Below are positions 17,170 to 24,104 of a stretch of DNA of 58,004 bases, piece after piece. Made by a program: the position numbers and the translations under genes. Position 1 is the stretch's first letter. Every line of letters starts with the position of its first letter. The notes under the pieces were generated by a model. That model was given only the letters and a program-made list of their open reading frames with translations, was not told where the DNA came from and ran no database searches. Origin of the DNA: JAUASV01 sp047605685 (GTDB lineage: Bacteria > Actinomycetota > Actinomycetes > Actinomycetales > Microbacteriaceae); the NCBI GenBank assembly GCA_047605685.1, contig JASGFF010000005.1, forward strand, positions 1 to 58,004, in the 5' to 3' direction.

Positions 17170-17183
17170 TTTGATCGATCAAA
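17170..17183. promoter_or_regulatory. LacI-type operator 2 (TTTGATCGATCAAA)
   Basis: A 14-bp perfect palindrome with central CG. LacI-family operators are typically such CG-centred palindromes. It lies 24 bases from operator 1, centre to centre about 35 bp, which suits cooperative binding by the adjacent LacI regulator. Confidence 0.7.
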
Positions 17184-17275
17184 TTCCGAGTGCGACGATA
17201 GTGACGCCCGAGGACGGCTGTCAATCGGCGCCCGCTCGCTCTGGGGTAACGTTCGGGTGCACGAGGGGAGGAGCG

Positions 17276-18277
17276 ATGGCGAGGCTGCCCACCGTCGAGG
17301 ACGTCGGCCGGGCCGCCGGGGTCTCGCGGCAGACCGTCTCGAACGTGCTCAACGCCCCCGAGCTCGTCCGGCCCGAGACCCGGCACCGCGTCGAGGCTGC
17401 CATCGCCGAGCTGGGCTACCGGCCGCACGCCTCCGCGCGCCGGCTGCGGATGCGGCAGAGCTCGACGATCGGCATCCGCCTCGACCCGGTGACCGACGGC
17501 ATCTCTGGCGCCGTGCTCGACCGCTTCCTGCACGCGCTCACCGAGCAGGCGGACGCGCGGGGCCTGCGGGTCATGCTGTTCACCGCGGCCGACCCCGAGG
17601 ACGAGCTGCGGCAGATCCGCCGGCTGCGCGACGGTGCCGACGTCGACGCCTTCGTGCTCACCTCCACGTTCCACGGCGACCCGCGCACGCGCTGGCTCGG
17701 TGACAACGGCGTTCCCTTCGTCACCTTCGGCCGGCCCTGGGGCGAGGACGACGTCGACGCCGCGCCGCATCGCTGGGTCGACGTCGACGGCTATGCGGGC
17801 GTGCGCCAGGCCACCGAGCACCTGCTCGGCGCCGGCCTGCGCCGCATCGGCTACCTGGGCTGGCCGAGCCCCTCGGGCACGGGCGACGACCGCCGGCGCG
17901 GCTGGGGCGACGCGATGCGCGCCGCGGGCCGCGCGGATGCCGCGCTCGCCCTCGTCGCCGAGGAGGGCGTCGAGGCCGGCCGGGCCGCCCTTGCGGCGCC
18001 CGGCATCCCGAGGCTCGACGGCGTCGTCTGCGCGAGCGACTCCCTCGCCCTCGGCGCCCTGATCGCGCTGCGCGGCTCGGTGCCGATCATCGGCTTCGAC
18101 AACACCCCGGTGGCGCTCGCGCTCGGCCTGCCGAGCGTCGAGCAGCCGCTCGCCGAGGTCGCCGCGGGCGCGCTCGAGCTGCTGTTCGGCCCACACGGCG
18201 CGACCCTCGTCGACTGGCAGGCGCGGCCGGAGGCGCCGCGTCACCGCCTGGTGACGCCGCGGCTCGTGCTGCGGTGA
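17276..18277 (+). CDS. LacI family transcriptional regulator
   Basis: A 333-residue repressor. The N-terminal helix-turn-helix and hinge read TVEDVGRAAGVSRQTVSNVLN followed by LGYRPHASARRLR, with a periplasmic-binding-protein-like sensor domain behind (IIGFDNTPVALALGLPSVEQP near the end). It starts at ATG 17276 with GGGGAGGAG just upstream. It is divergent from the sugar ABC operon and very likely represses it through the two palindromes between the genes, released by the imported sugar. Confidence 0.92.
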   Translation: MARLPTVEDVGRAAGVSRQTVSNVLNAPELVRPETRHRVEAAIAELGYRPHASARRLRMRQSSTIGIRLDPVTDGISGAVLDRFLHALTEQADARGLRVMLFTAADPEDELRQIRRLRDGADVDAFVLTSTFHGDPRTRWLGDNGVPFVTFGRPWGEDDVDAAPHRWVDVDGYAGVRQATEHLLGAGLRRIGYLGWPSPSGTGDDRRRGWGDAMRAAGRADAALALVAEEGVEAGRAALAAPGIPRLDGVVCASDSLALGALIALRGSVPIIGFDNTPVALALGLPSVEQPLAEVAAGALELLFGPHGATLVDWQARPEAPRHRLVTPRLVLR

Positions 18278-18311
18278 GCGCCGCGGGTCTCGGCGTCCCG
18301 GGCCCGCGCGC

Positions 18312-20333
18312 TCAGCGGTGGTGCTCGGTCGGCGGCAGCGCCCGCCGCACGAGCGGTCGCACCGGCTCGCCACGGCGATCCTGGCCGGGGAAGGGGCGCT
18401 GCGGGCGGGCGTAGAGCGCGCGCGTCGAGTCGAGCAGCCAGGGCACGAGCGCCACCGTCACGCCGGGGCACAGCAGCAGCTTGTGCCGGATCCGCCGCGC
18501 CTTGTGGTTGTGGAAGATGCCCTCCCAGACGTGCCCGTAGAGGAACTGCGGCGTGTACACGGTGACGACCTCGGAGCCGTGCTCCTCGCGGTGGTGCCGG
18601 ATGTACTGGATGAGCGGCATCGAGATGTCCCGGTAGGGCGACTCGACGATGCGCAGCGGCACCCGGATGTTCGAGGCGGCCCAGTCGCGCTCGAGCTGCT
18701 CGCTCGCGGCGTCGTCGATGTTGACGTGCACCGCCTCGAGCGAGTCGTGCCGGGCCGCGATGGCGTAGTCGAGCGCCTTGAGGATCGGCTTCTGCATCCG
18801 TCCGACCAGCACGATCGCGTGGTCGCCGGAGGCGCCGAACTGCACGCTCTCGTCCGCCTCGATGTCGCGCTCGATGCGCTGGTAGTAGCGGTTGGTCCGC
18901 AGCAGAACCGTGAAGATCACCGGCATGATGACGAACACCAGCCAGGCGCCGTGGCTGAACTTGGTGATGGTCACGATCACGAGCACGGTGAGGGTGAGCG
19001 TCGCGCCCACCGCGTTGATCGTGCGCGAGCGGATGACCGGGCCGCGGCGCTCCACGCCCGAGCGCAGCAGTCGCGTCCAGTGCACGACCATGCCGGTCTG
19101 GCCGAGGGTGAAGCTCACGAAGACGCCGATGATGTACAGCTGGATGAGGTGCGTCAGGCTCGCCTGGTAGATCAGGATGAGCACGGCGGCGGCGGCACCG
19201 AGCGAGAGCACGCCGTTGGAGTACACCAGCCGGTCGCCGCGGGTGGACAGCGACTTGGGCGCGTACTTGTCGCGCGCGAGCACGCTGCTCAGCAGCGGGA
19301 AGCCGTTGAACGCCGTGTTGGCGGCGAGCAGCAGCACCGTCGCCGTGGCCACCTGCACGATGTAGAACGGGATCGTGGTCTCGCCGCCGAACACGGCGGC
19401 GGCGATCTGGGCCATCACGCTGCGCTGCGGCTCGCTCGTGCAGTCGGTGAAGCCGATGAGCTTGCAGGCGCTCTCGGCGTAGTGCACGTGGCTGATGAGC
19501 GCGAGCGCGGTGACCCCCGCGAACAGGCCGATCGCGATGAGCCCCATCGCGCTCAGCGTCAGCTGCGCGTTGCGCACCTTGGGGGTGCGAAACGCCTGAA
19601 CGCCGTTGGCGATCGCCTCCACGCCGGTGAGGGCGGAGCATCCCGAGGCGAAGGCGCGCAGCAGCAGCAGCGCGATGCCGGCGCCCACGATGTCCTCGTG
19701 CTCCACCCGGTAGTCGGCGGATGCCGCGACCGGCGCGTCGCCGAGCGCCGTGCGCACCAGCCCGACGACGATCATCACCGCCACCGAGCCGATGAACACA
19801 TAGGTGGGCACCGCGAAGGCCTTGCTCGACTCGGAGACGCCGCGCAGGTTGATCGCCACGAGCAGCACGATGAAGCCGAGCGCCATCGGCACCCGCGCGA
19901 CGCTCAGCTCCGGGAAGGCGGAGATGATGTTGTCGACGCCCGAGGCCACCGAGACCGCGACGGTGAGCACGTAGTCGACGAGCAGCGCGGATGCGACGAC
20001 GATGCCGGCCTTCTCGCCGAGGTTGGTGCGGGCCACCTCGTAGTCGCCGCCGCCGGAGGGGTAGGCCTTGATCAGCTGCCGGTAGCTCAGCACGACGGTG
20101 ATGAGCAGCAGCACGACGACGGCGGCGATCCAGGGCGCGAAGCTCAGGAAGCCGAGGCCGCCGATGCTGAGGATGAGCAGCAGCTCCTGGGGAGCGTAGG
20201 CCACGGAGGAGAGCGGATCGCTCGCGAAGATCGGCAGGGCGAGATGCTTGGGCAGCAGCTGCCCCTCGAGCTTCTCGCTGGGCAGCGGTTCGCCGATGAG
20301 CCACCGCTTGGGCGACCGTGCATCGCTGGACAC
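18312..20333 (-). CDS. APC superfamily permease, KimA-like (probable K+ uptake)
   Basis: A 673-residue membrane protein with about 12 helices, then a cytoplasmic C-terminal region. The start region (WLIGEPLPSEKLEGQLL, then LALPIFASDPLSSVAYAPQE) closely follows the KimA/YdaO pattern of Bacillus, a high-affinity potassium importer. The C-terminal part (VLVGRMQKPILKALDYAI, then VPLRIVESPYRD) resembles a universal-stress-like module of that family. An amino acid substrate cannot be excluded. The GTG start has a TAGGAT -10 hexamer 8 bases away. No ydaO-type riboswitch fits in the 52-bp divergent gap. Confidence 0.8.
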   Translation of the reverse strand: MSSDARSPKRWLIGEPLPSEKLEGQLLPKHLALPIFASDPLSSVAYAPQELLLILSIGGLGFLSFAPWIAAVVVLLLITVVLSYRQLIKAYPSGGGDYEVARTNLGEKAGIVVASALLVDYVLTVAVSVASGVDNIISAFPELSVARVPMALGFIVLLVAINLRGVSESSKAFAVPTYVFIGSVAVMIVVGLVRTALGDAPVAASADYRVEHEDIVGAGIALLLLRAFASGCSALTGVEAIANGVQAFRTPKVRNAQLTLSAMGLIAIGLFAGVTALALISHVHYAESACKLIGFTDCTSEPQRSVMAQIAAAVFGGETTIPFYIVQVATATVLLLAANTAFNGFPLLSSVLARDKYAPKSLSTRGDRLVYSNGVLSLGAAAAVLILIYQASLTHLIQLYIIGVFVSFTLGQTGMVVHWTRLLRSGVERRGPVIRSRTINAVGATLTLTVLVIVTITKFSHGAWLVFVIMPVIFTVLLRTNRYYQRIERDIEADESVQFGASGDHAIVLVGRMQKPILKALDYAIAARHDSLEAVHVNIDDAASEQLERDWAASNIRVPLRIVESPYRDISMPLIQYIRHHREEHGSEVVTVYTPQFLYGHVWEGIFHNHKARRIRHKLLLCPGVTVALVPWLLDSTRALYARPQRPFPGQDRRGEPVRPLVRRALPPTEHHR

Positions 20334-20341
20334 GAGCGGCG

Positions 20342-20347
20342 ATCCTA
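20342..20347 (-). promoter_or_regulatory. -10 hexamer TAGGAT of the KimA-like permease
   Basis: TAGGAT on the reverse strand, 8 bases before GTG 20333. It is a probable leaderless promoter. Confidence 0.45.
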
Positions 20348-20373
20348 CTCCCGAAATCCAGCGCCGCCGCCCC

Positions 20374-20379
20374 TACACT
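20374..20379 (+). promoter_or_regulatory. -10 hexamer TACACT of the secreted protein gene
   Basis: TACACT with exactly 6 bases to ATG 20386 and no ribosome-binding site. It is a leaderless promoter, back to back with that of the permease. Confidence 0.6.
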
Positions 20380-20385
20380 GACCCC

Positions 20386-21051
20386 ATGCCGGACACTGGC
20401 CCGGCGCCGGTCCGGCGCCGCGGGTCCCCGTTGCGCCTCGCCCTTGTGGTCGTCGCGGCCGCGCTCGTGGCGGTGCTCGTGCCGCTCGGCGTCCTCGGCA
20501 TCCCGATGCTGCTGCACCGCGACGCCGGCGCCGCGGGCACGGCGACGCTCGCCGCCGACGGCCTCTCGGCGACCGCCACCGGTGCCGACGGCCGCACCCG
20601 CACCCTCGCGATCGCCCCGCAGGACGGCGCCGACCCGCGGGCGCTCCTCGCCGGGGACCGGATCGTCGTCACCGGGCGCGGCTACGACGCCGGCCAGGGC
20701 ATCTACGTGGCGATCTGCCGGGTGCCCGGCTCGGCGGCCGAGAAGCCGAGCCCCTGCATCGGCGGCGTTCCCGAGCAGCGCAGCGCGGATGCCGCCGACG
20801 CCGACCGCATCGACTGGGCGCCGAGCAGCTGGATCAACGACTCCTGGGCCTGGAGGCTGTTCGGCGCGCGCTCCTGGGACGACGCGGACGCCGGCTCCTT
20901 CACCGCCTACATCGAGGTCGGCGATCCGGTGGGCGAGGGGCTCGACTGCACGGCCGTCGCCTGCGCCGTGTACACCCGCGCCGACCACACCGCCACAGCG
21001 GACCGCTCCCAGGACCTCGCGGTGCCGGTGGCCTTCGCGGCTGACGGCTGA
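20386..21051 (+). CDS. Secreted or membrane-anchored Ig-like-fold protein
   Basis: A 221-residue protein with an N-terminal hydrophobic helix (residues about 16-44) after an Arg-rich start, without a lipobox. The exported part is a beta-rich domain with VVTGRGYDAGQGIYVAICRVPG and two Cys pairs, ending CTAVACAVYTRADHTATADR. This pattern recalls extracellular Ig-like domains of actinobacteria (neocarzinostatin/HtaA-neighbour type), a tentative comparison only. The function is unknown. Confidence 0.65.
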   Translation: MPDTGPAPVRRRGSPLRLALVVVAAALVAVLVPLGVLGIPMLLHRDAGAAGTATLAADGLSATATGADGRTRTLAIAPQDGADPRALLAGDRIVVTGRGYDAGQGIYVAICRVPGSAAEKPSPCIGGVPEQRSADAADADRIDWAPSSWINDSWAWRLFGARSWDDADAGSFTAYIEVGDPVGEGLDCTAVACAVYTRADHTATADRSQDLAVPVAFAADG

Positions 21052-21077
21052 GCCCTATGGCAGCGGCCCCGCGCCGC

Positions 21078-21686
21078 TCAGCGGCGCAGGCTCGCGACGA
21101 CCTCGCGGTGCAGCGCCTCGAGGCCGGTCTCGAGCAGGCCGAGCGTCTCGGCGGTCACCTCGCCGCGGCGCAGCTCGGCACGCAGGCTGCCGCGGAAGCG
21201 CTGCACGAGCAGCTCGGCCTCGCCCAGCCGGCGGGTCGACTCGGCGCGCTGAGCCGTGCCATCCGGGTGCACGCGAGAGCCGACCTGGGAGTCCTCGCGC
21301 GCCTCGCGCGCCGCGGCGGCCAGCTCGGCGCGCAGGGTGCGCATGGCGTCCTCCACCGAGGAGCGCACCTCGGTGGCGAGCCGGCGCACCGAGTCGCTGA
21401 CGTCCGTCTCGATCTCGTCGAGCTCGCTCTCGCGCCCGGCGAGCTCGGCCCGTCCGGCATCCGTGATCGCGTAGACGGTCTTGCGTCCCTCGCTGCTCTT
21501 GGCGACGAGCCCCTCGTCCTCGAGCTTCGCCAGGCGGGGGTAGATGGTGCCGGCACTCGGGGTGTAGGTGCCGCCGAAGCGGGCGCCGAGCGCCTGGATC
21601 AGCTCGTAGCCGTGCATGGGCCGCTCGGCGAGCAGGCCGAGCAGGTAGAGCCGCAGCCGGCCGTGTGCGAAGACGGCCGGGGTCAT
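21078..21686 (-). CDS. PadR family transcriptional regulator
   Basis: A 202-residue regulator. Residues 9-90 form the PadR winged helix (YLLGLLAERPMHGYELIQAL, then YTPSAGTIYPRLAKLEDEGL). The C-terminal half is a long, charged, probably coiled-coil region with an extra helical tail. ATG 21686 overlaps the DUF4097 stop as ATGA. The operon start has two palindromic sites that this protein probably binds. Confidence 0.9.
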   Translation of the reverse strand: MTPAVFAHGRLRLYLLGLLAERPMHGYELIQALGARFGGTYTPSAGTIYPRLAKLEDEGLVAKSSEGRKTVYAITDAGRAELAGRESELDEIETDVSDSVRRLATEVRSSVEDAMRTLRAELAAAAREAREDSQVGSRVHPDGTAQRAESTRRLGEAELLVQRFRGSLRAELRRGEVTAETLGLLETGLEALHREVVASLRR

Positions 21687-22486
21687 GCCGTCACCGCGTG
21701 CAGCACGCTCACGTTGCCGGAGACGGAGCTGGCCTTGAGCTCCACGAAGGCGCCGGCGAGCTCGCCGTGGCGGCCGGAGTAGCTGCCCCGCACGCCGGAG
21801 ACGGTGCTGTCGTCGAGCTGCAGGCGTCCGCTGACGGTGTTGATCCGGTAGCGCGCGGGCACGCCGGCCCCGAGCCGCACGGTCGCGTCGCCGGAGACGG
21901 AGTTGAGCCCGACGGTGTCTGGCACGCCGGCGAGGTCGAGGAACACCTCCCCCGAGACGGTGTCGCTGGCGTACCGGGAGATCTCCCCGGCCGCGGTGAT
22001 GTCGCCCGAGACCGAGCGCGCGCCGACGCGGCCGCGGTGGGACTGCACGGCGAGCTCGCCGCTGACCGAGTTGAGCTGGATGTCGCCGCTGAGCCCGTCC
22101 ACGACGACGTCGCCGCTCACGGTGGCGATCGAGGCGTCGCCGTCGAGCCCGGTGATGAGCGCCTGTGCGCTCACGACGCCGAACGTGACGGCCACCGCGC
22201 GCGGCACCAGCACGCTCACGTCGGCACGGGCGCGGCCCCTGAAGGCGCGGAACGTCTCGATCCAGTTCTCCCAGCTCAGCTGCGGATGGTCGATCGTGAG
22301 GGTGTCGTCGACGAGGGCGATCTTGAGCTCCTTGCCGCTCACCGCGTGCACCTCGATGCGCGCCGTCGGCTCGTCGTGGCCGACGATGTCGACGCGGCCG
22401 GCGATGAGGCTCACCTTGAGCCGGCGCACCGGCGCGTCGATCTCGATCGTGCGGGGCTCGTCGACGAGCCATTTCTCCTGGGTCAT
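21683..22486 (-). CDS. DUF4097 family beta-repeat protein
   Basis: A 267-residue protein made of repeated short beta strands with the recurring VSG motif (for example ATVSGDVVVDGLSGDIQLNS, then SVSGELAV, SVSGDITA, TVSGEVFL, SVSGDATV). This is the adhesin-like/toastrack repeat of DUF4097. No signal peptide or membrane segment is present, so it is cytoplasmic. It is cotranscribed with PadR, an arrangement also known in other Gram-positives where the pair responds to envelope stress; no anti-sigma or PspC gene is adjacent here. GGAG lies 6-9 bases upstream of ATG 22486. Confidence 0.85.
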   Translation of the reverse strand: MTQEKWLVDEPRTIEIDAPVRRLKVSLIAGRVDIVGHDEPTARIEVHAVSGKELKIALVDDTLTIDHPQLSWENWIETFRAFRGRARADVSVLVPRAVAVTFGVVSAQALITGLDGDASIATVSGDVVVDGLSGDIQLNSVSGELAVQSHRGRVGARSVSGDITAAGEISRYASDTVSGEVFLDLAGVPDTVGLNSVSGDATVRLGAGVPARYRINTVSGRLQLDDSTVSGVRGSYSGRHGELAGAFVELKASSVSGNVSVLHAVTA

Positions 22487-22510
22487 GGTTTCTCCGTCGG
22501 CTGCGATCCA

Positions 22511-22528
22511 AACGCGATATATCGCGTT
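22511..22528. promoter_or_regulatory. PadR-type operator, perfect 18-bp palindrome
   Basis: AACGCGATATATCGCGTT, a perfect palindrome 25 bases upstream of the DUF4097-padR operon. An AT-rich ATAT core is usual for PadR sites. Confidence 0.65.
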
Positions 22529-22538
22529 GAGTGGTGAA

Positions 22539-22555
22539 CACGATATATCGCGTGT
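22539..22555. promoter_or_regulatory. Second PadR-type site
   Basis: The stretch CGATATATCGCGT of the first operator is repeated exactly at 22541-22553, 26 bp further upstream, i.e. about 2.5 helical turns. The core CGATATATCG is palindromic while the flanks are not. Confidence 0.55.
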
Positions 22556-22634
22556 CGGGGATCGGCAAGCCGGGGCATCCCGGGCGGGCGGGCCGCCGGG
22601 CCAACAGGGCAGACGACCTCGCGAGACGAGGCAT

Positions 22635-22660
22635 GAGTGGTACGCTTTCATGTACCACTC
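22635..22660. promoter_or_regulatory. Antitoxin operator and promoter
   Basis: Inverted repeat GAGTGGTAC (22635-22643) and GTACCACTC (22652-22660) with an 8-base spacer. The left arm overlaps a TACGCT -10 hexamer (22641-22646), 30 bases upstream of the antitoxin start. This fits autorepression by the YefM/YoeB complex, whose known operators also contain a GTAC-type core. Confidence 0.65.
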
Positions 22661-22675
22661 GGAAGGAGAGCCGTC

Positions 22676-22936
22676 ATGACCGCCATCACCGCGACCGATG
22701 CGCGCAAGAACCTGTTCGGCATCATCCAGCGTGTCAACGACGACCGCGCGCCGGTGGAGGTCGTCTCGAAGCACGGCAACGTCATCATCATGTCCAAGGC
22801 CGACTACGACGCCCTCGAAGAGACGGCGTATCTGCTGCGGAATCCGAAGGGGGCGAAGCGTCTGCTGCAGGCGATCGAGGACGTGCACGCCGGGAGGTTC
22901 GAGCTGCACGACCTCGTCCAGGCCGACGAGGAATGA
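22676..22936 (+). CDS. yefM: Antitoxin of the YefM/Phd family
   Basis: An 86-residue antitoxin beginning MTAITATDARKNLFGIIQRV, with EVVSKHGNVIIMSKADYDAL in the Phd fold and an acidic, flexible C-terminus that would wrap around the toxin. GGAAGGAG sits 7-14 bases upstream of ATG 22676. The stop overlaps the toxin start as ATGA. It neutralises YoeB and represses the operon. Confidence 0.92.
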   Translation: MTAITATDARKNLFGIIQRVNDDRAPVEVVSKHGNVIIMSKADYDALEETAYLLRNPKGAKRLLQAIEDVHAGRFELHDLVQADEE

Positions 22937-23196
22937 CGCGGCTGCTCGCCTGGCACTCCCAGGGCTGGGAGGACTACGTCTACTGGCAGACACAGGACCG
23001 CAGGACGCTGAAGCGCATCAACGCCCTGATCGCGGACGTCCTCCGGGGCGATCCGTTCGAGGGCATCGGCAATCCGGAGCCGCTGAGGCACCAGCTCGCC
23101 GGGGCCTGGTCGCGCCGCATCGACGATGTGCATCGGCTCGTCTATCTCGTCACGGACCGTTACGTCGTCGTGCTGCAGGCGCGTGACCACTACTGA
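22933..23196 (+). CDS. yoeB: YoeB mRNA-interferase toxin
   Basis: An 87-residue RelE-fold ribosome-dependent endoribonuclease. Diagnostic blocks are WEDYVYWQTQDRRTLKRIN, DPFEGIGNPEPLRHQL and WSRRIDDVHRLVY, ending in ARDHY. The expected catalytic residues are present: Glu43 in FEGIG, Arg61/62, and His86-Tyr87 at the C-terminus. So the toxin looks active. It cleaves mRNA in the ribosomal A site when free of YefM. Confidence 0.93.
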   Translation: MTRLLAWHSQGWEDYVYWQTQDRRTLKRINALIADVLRGDPFEGIGNPEPLRHQLAGAWSRRIDDVHRLVYLVTDRYVVVLQARDHY

Positions 23197-23313
23197 CGAA
23201 GCGGTGCGCCCGGGGGATGAGCCCCGCCGCTCAGCGGCGGCTCGGCACCCGGCGATGGCCGTCCCGGGCTGCCGCGAGGGCGGTGTCGCCGATCCCGGTG
23301 GCGGCGCGGAGCA

Positions 23314-24042
23314 TCACGCCGCTGCCTCCCGGGGAGATGCCGGGCGCTCGTCGGCCGGTTCTCCGTCGGCCGGGCGCTCGCCGCGATCCGGGGGTGTCTC
23401 GGGTTCTGGTGTCTCGGGTTCTGGTGTTTCGGGTTCTGGTGTTTCGGGTTCTGGTGTCTCGTGCATCCGCATCCGCATCCGCGGGATCGTGAAGCCGACG
23501 AGCGGGCCGATGCCGAGCGTCACGGCGAGCGTGCCGAGGCCGACGTCGCCGCCGAGCAGCCAGCCGGCCACCAGCACCGTCGCCTCGATGCCGGTGCGCA
23601 CCGCCCAGATCGGCCAGCCGGTGCGCGCGACGATGCCGGTCATCAGGCCGTCGCGCGGCCCCGGCCCGAGGCGCGTGCCGATGTAGAGGCCGGAGGCGAG
23701 TGCGAGCAGGCCCATGCCCGCCAGGAACAGCAGCCACTGCGCCCACCACTGCGGCGGGTGCGGGATGACGGCGATGCCCACCTCGGCGCTCGGCCCGACG
23801 AGCAGGATGTTGAGCACGGTGCCCACGCCCGGGCGCTGCCGCAGCGGCAGCCAGAGCAGCAGCACCGCGAGGCCGACCGCGTTCGTGATCAGCCCGAAGC
23901 CCCAGCCGGTGTGCGCGTCGATGCCGAGGCTCAGCACGTCCCAGGGCTCGACGCCGATCTCGGCGCGGACCATCATCCCGATCGCGAAGCCGTAGAGGAA
24001 CAGGCCGACGAGCAGCCGGCCGAGGCGGTGGGCGATGAGCAT
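23314..24042 (-). CDS. YczE/YitT-like membrane protein
   Basis: A 242-residue protein with five hydrophobic helices in residues 5-190. IGVEPWDVLSLGI and GPRDGLMTG are YczE-family signatures. The C-terminal 45 residues are a soluble tail with four PEPET repeats encoded by a 15-bp tandem repeat. It is divergent from a MocR regulator of the YczR kind, a known pairing. Transport of a pyridoxal- or amine-related compound has been suggested for such pairs, without proof here. Confidence 0.85.
   Translation of the reverse strand: MLIAHRLGRLLVGLFLYGFAIGMMVRAEIGVEPWDVLSLGIDAHTGWGFGLITNAVGLAVLLLWLPLRQRPGVGTVLNILLVGPSAEVGIAVIPHPPQWWAQWLLFLAGMGLLALASGLYIGTRLGPGPRDGLMTGIVARTGWPIWAVRTGIEATVLVAGWLLGGDVGLGTLAVTLGIGPLVGFTIPRMRMRMHETPEPETPEPETPEPETPEPETPPDRGERPADGEPADERPASPREAAA
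23394..23460 (-). repeat. 15-bp tandem repeat, 4.5 copies, encoding PEPET
   Basis: The unit GTGTCTCGGGTTCTG (with a C/T variant) repeats from 23394 to 23460 in the 3' end of the YczE-like gene. The copy number is likely variable between strains because whole units keep the frame. Confidence 0.85.
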
Positions 24043-24051
24043 GACAGCAAT

Positions 24052-24067
24052 CCAATCGTTTGATTGG
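24052..24067. promoter_or_regulatory. MocR (YczR) operator
   Basis: Inverted repeat CCAATC-GTTT-GATTGG, with a further direct CCAATC at 24083-24088. Two inverted half sites plus a spaced direct one is the layout described for MocR-type regulators. AT-rich GATATAAAAG between them holds the -10 region of the YczE-like gene on the reverse strand. Confidence 0.65.
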
Positions 24068-24092
24068 CCTGATATAAAAGAGCCAATCGGGC

Positions 24093-24098
24093 TAGAGT
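24093..24098 (+). promoter_or_regulatory. -10 hexamer TAGAGT of the MocR gene
   Basis: TAGAGT with exactly 6 bases to ATG 24105. It is a leaderless promoter just beside the third CCAATC half site, which fits autoregulation. Confidence 0.55.
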
Positions 24099-24104
24099 GG
24101 CCGG

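Noticed and set aside
20334..20385. c-di-AMP (ydaO) riboswitch before the KimA-like gene
   Set aside because: The 52-bp gap is too short and holds two back-to-back promoters.
22637..22675. Earlier start for the antitoxin
   Set aside because: It lies within the operator and the -10 box; ATG 22676 has a good ribosome-binding site and matches YefM homologues.
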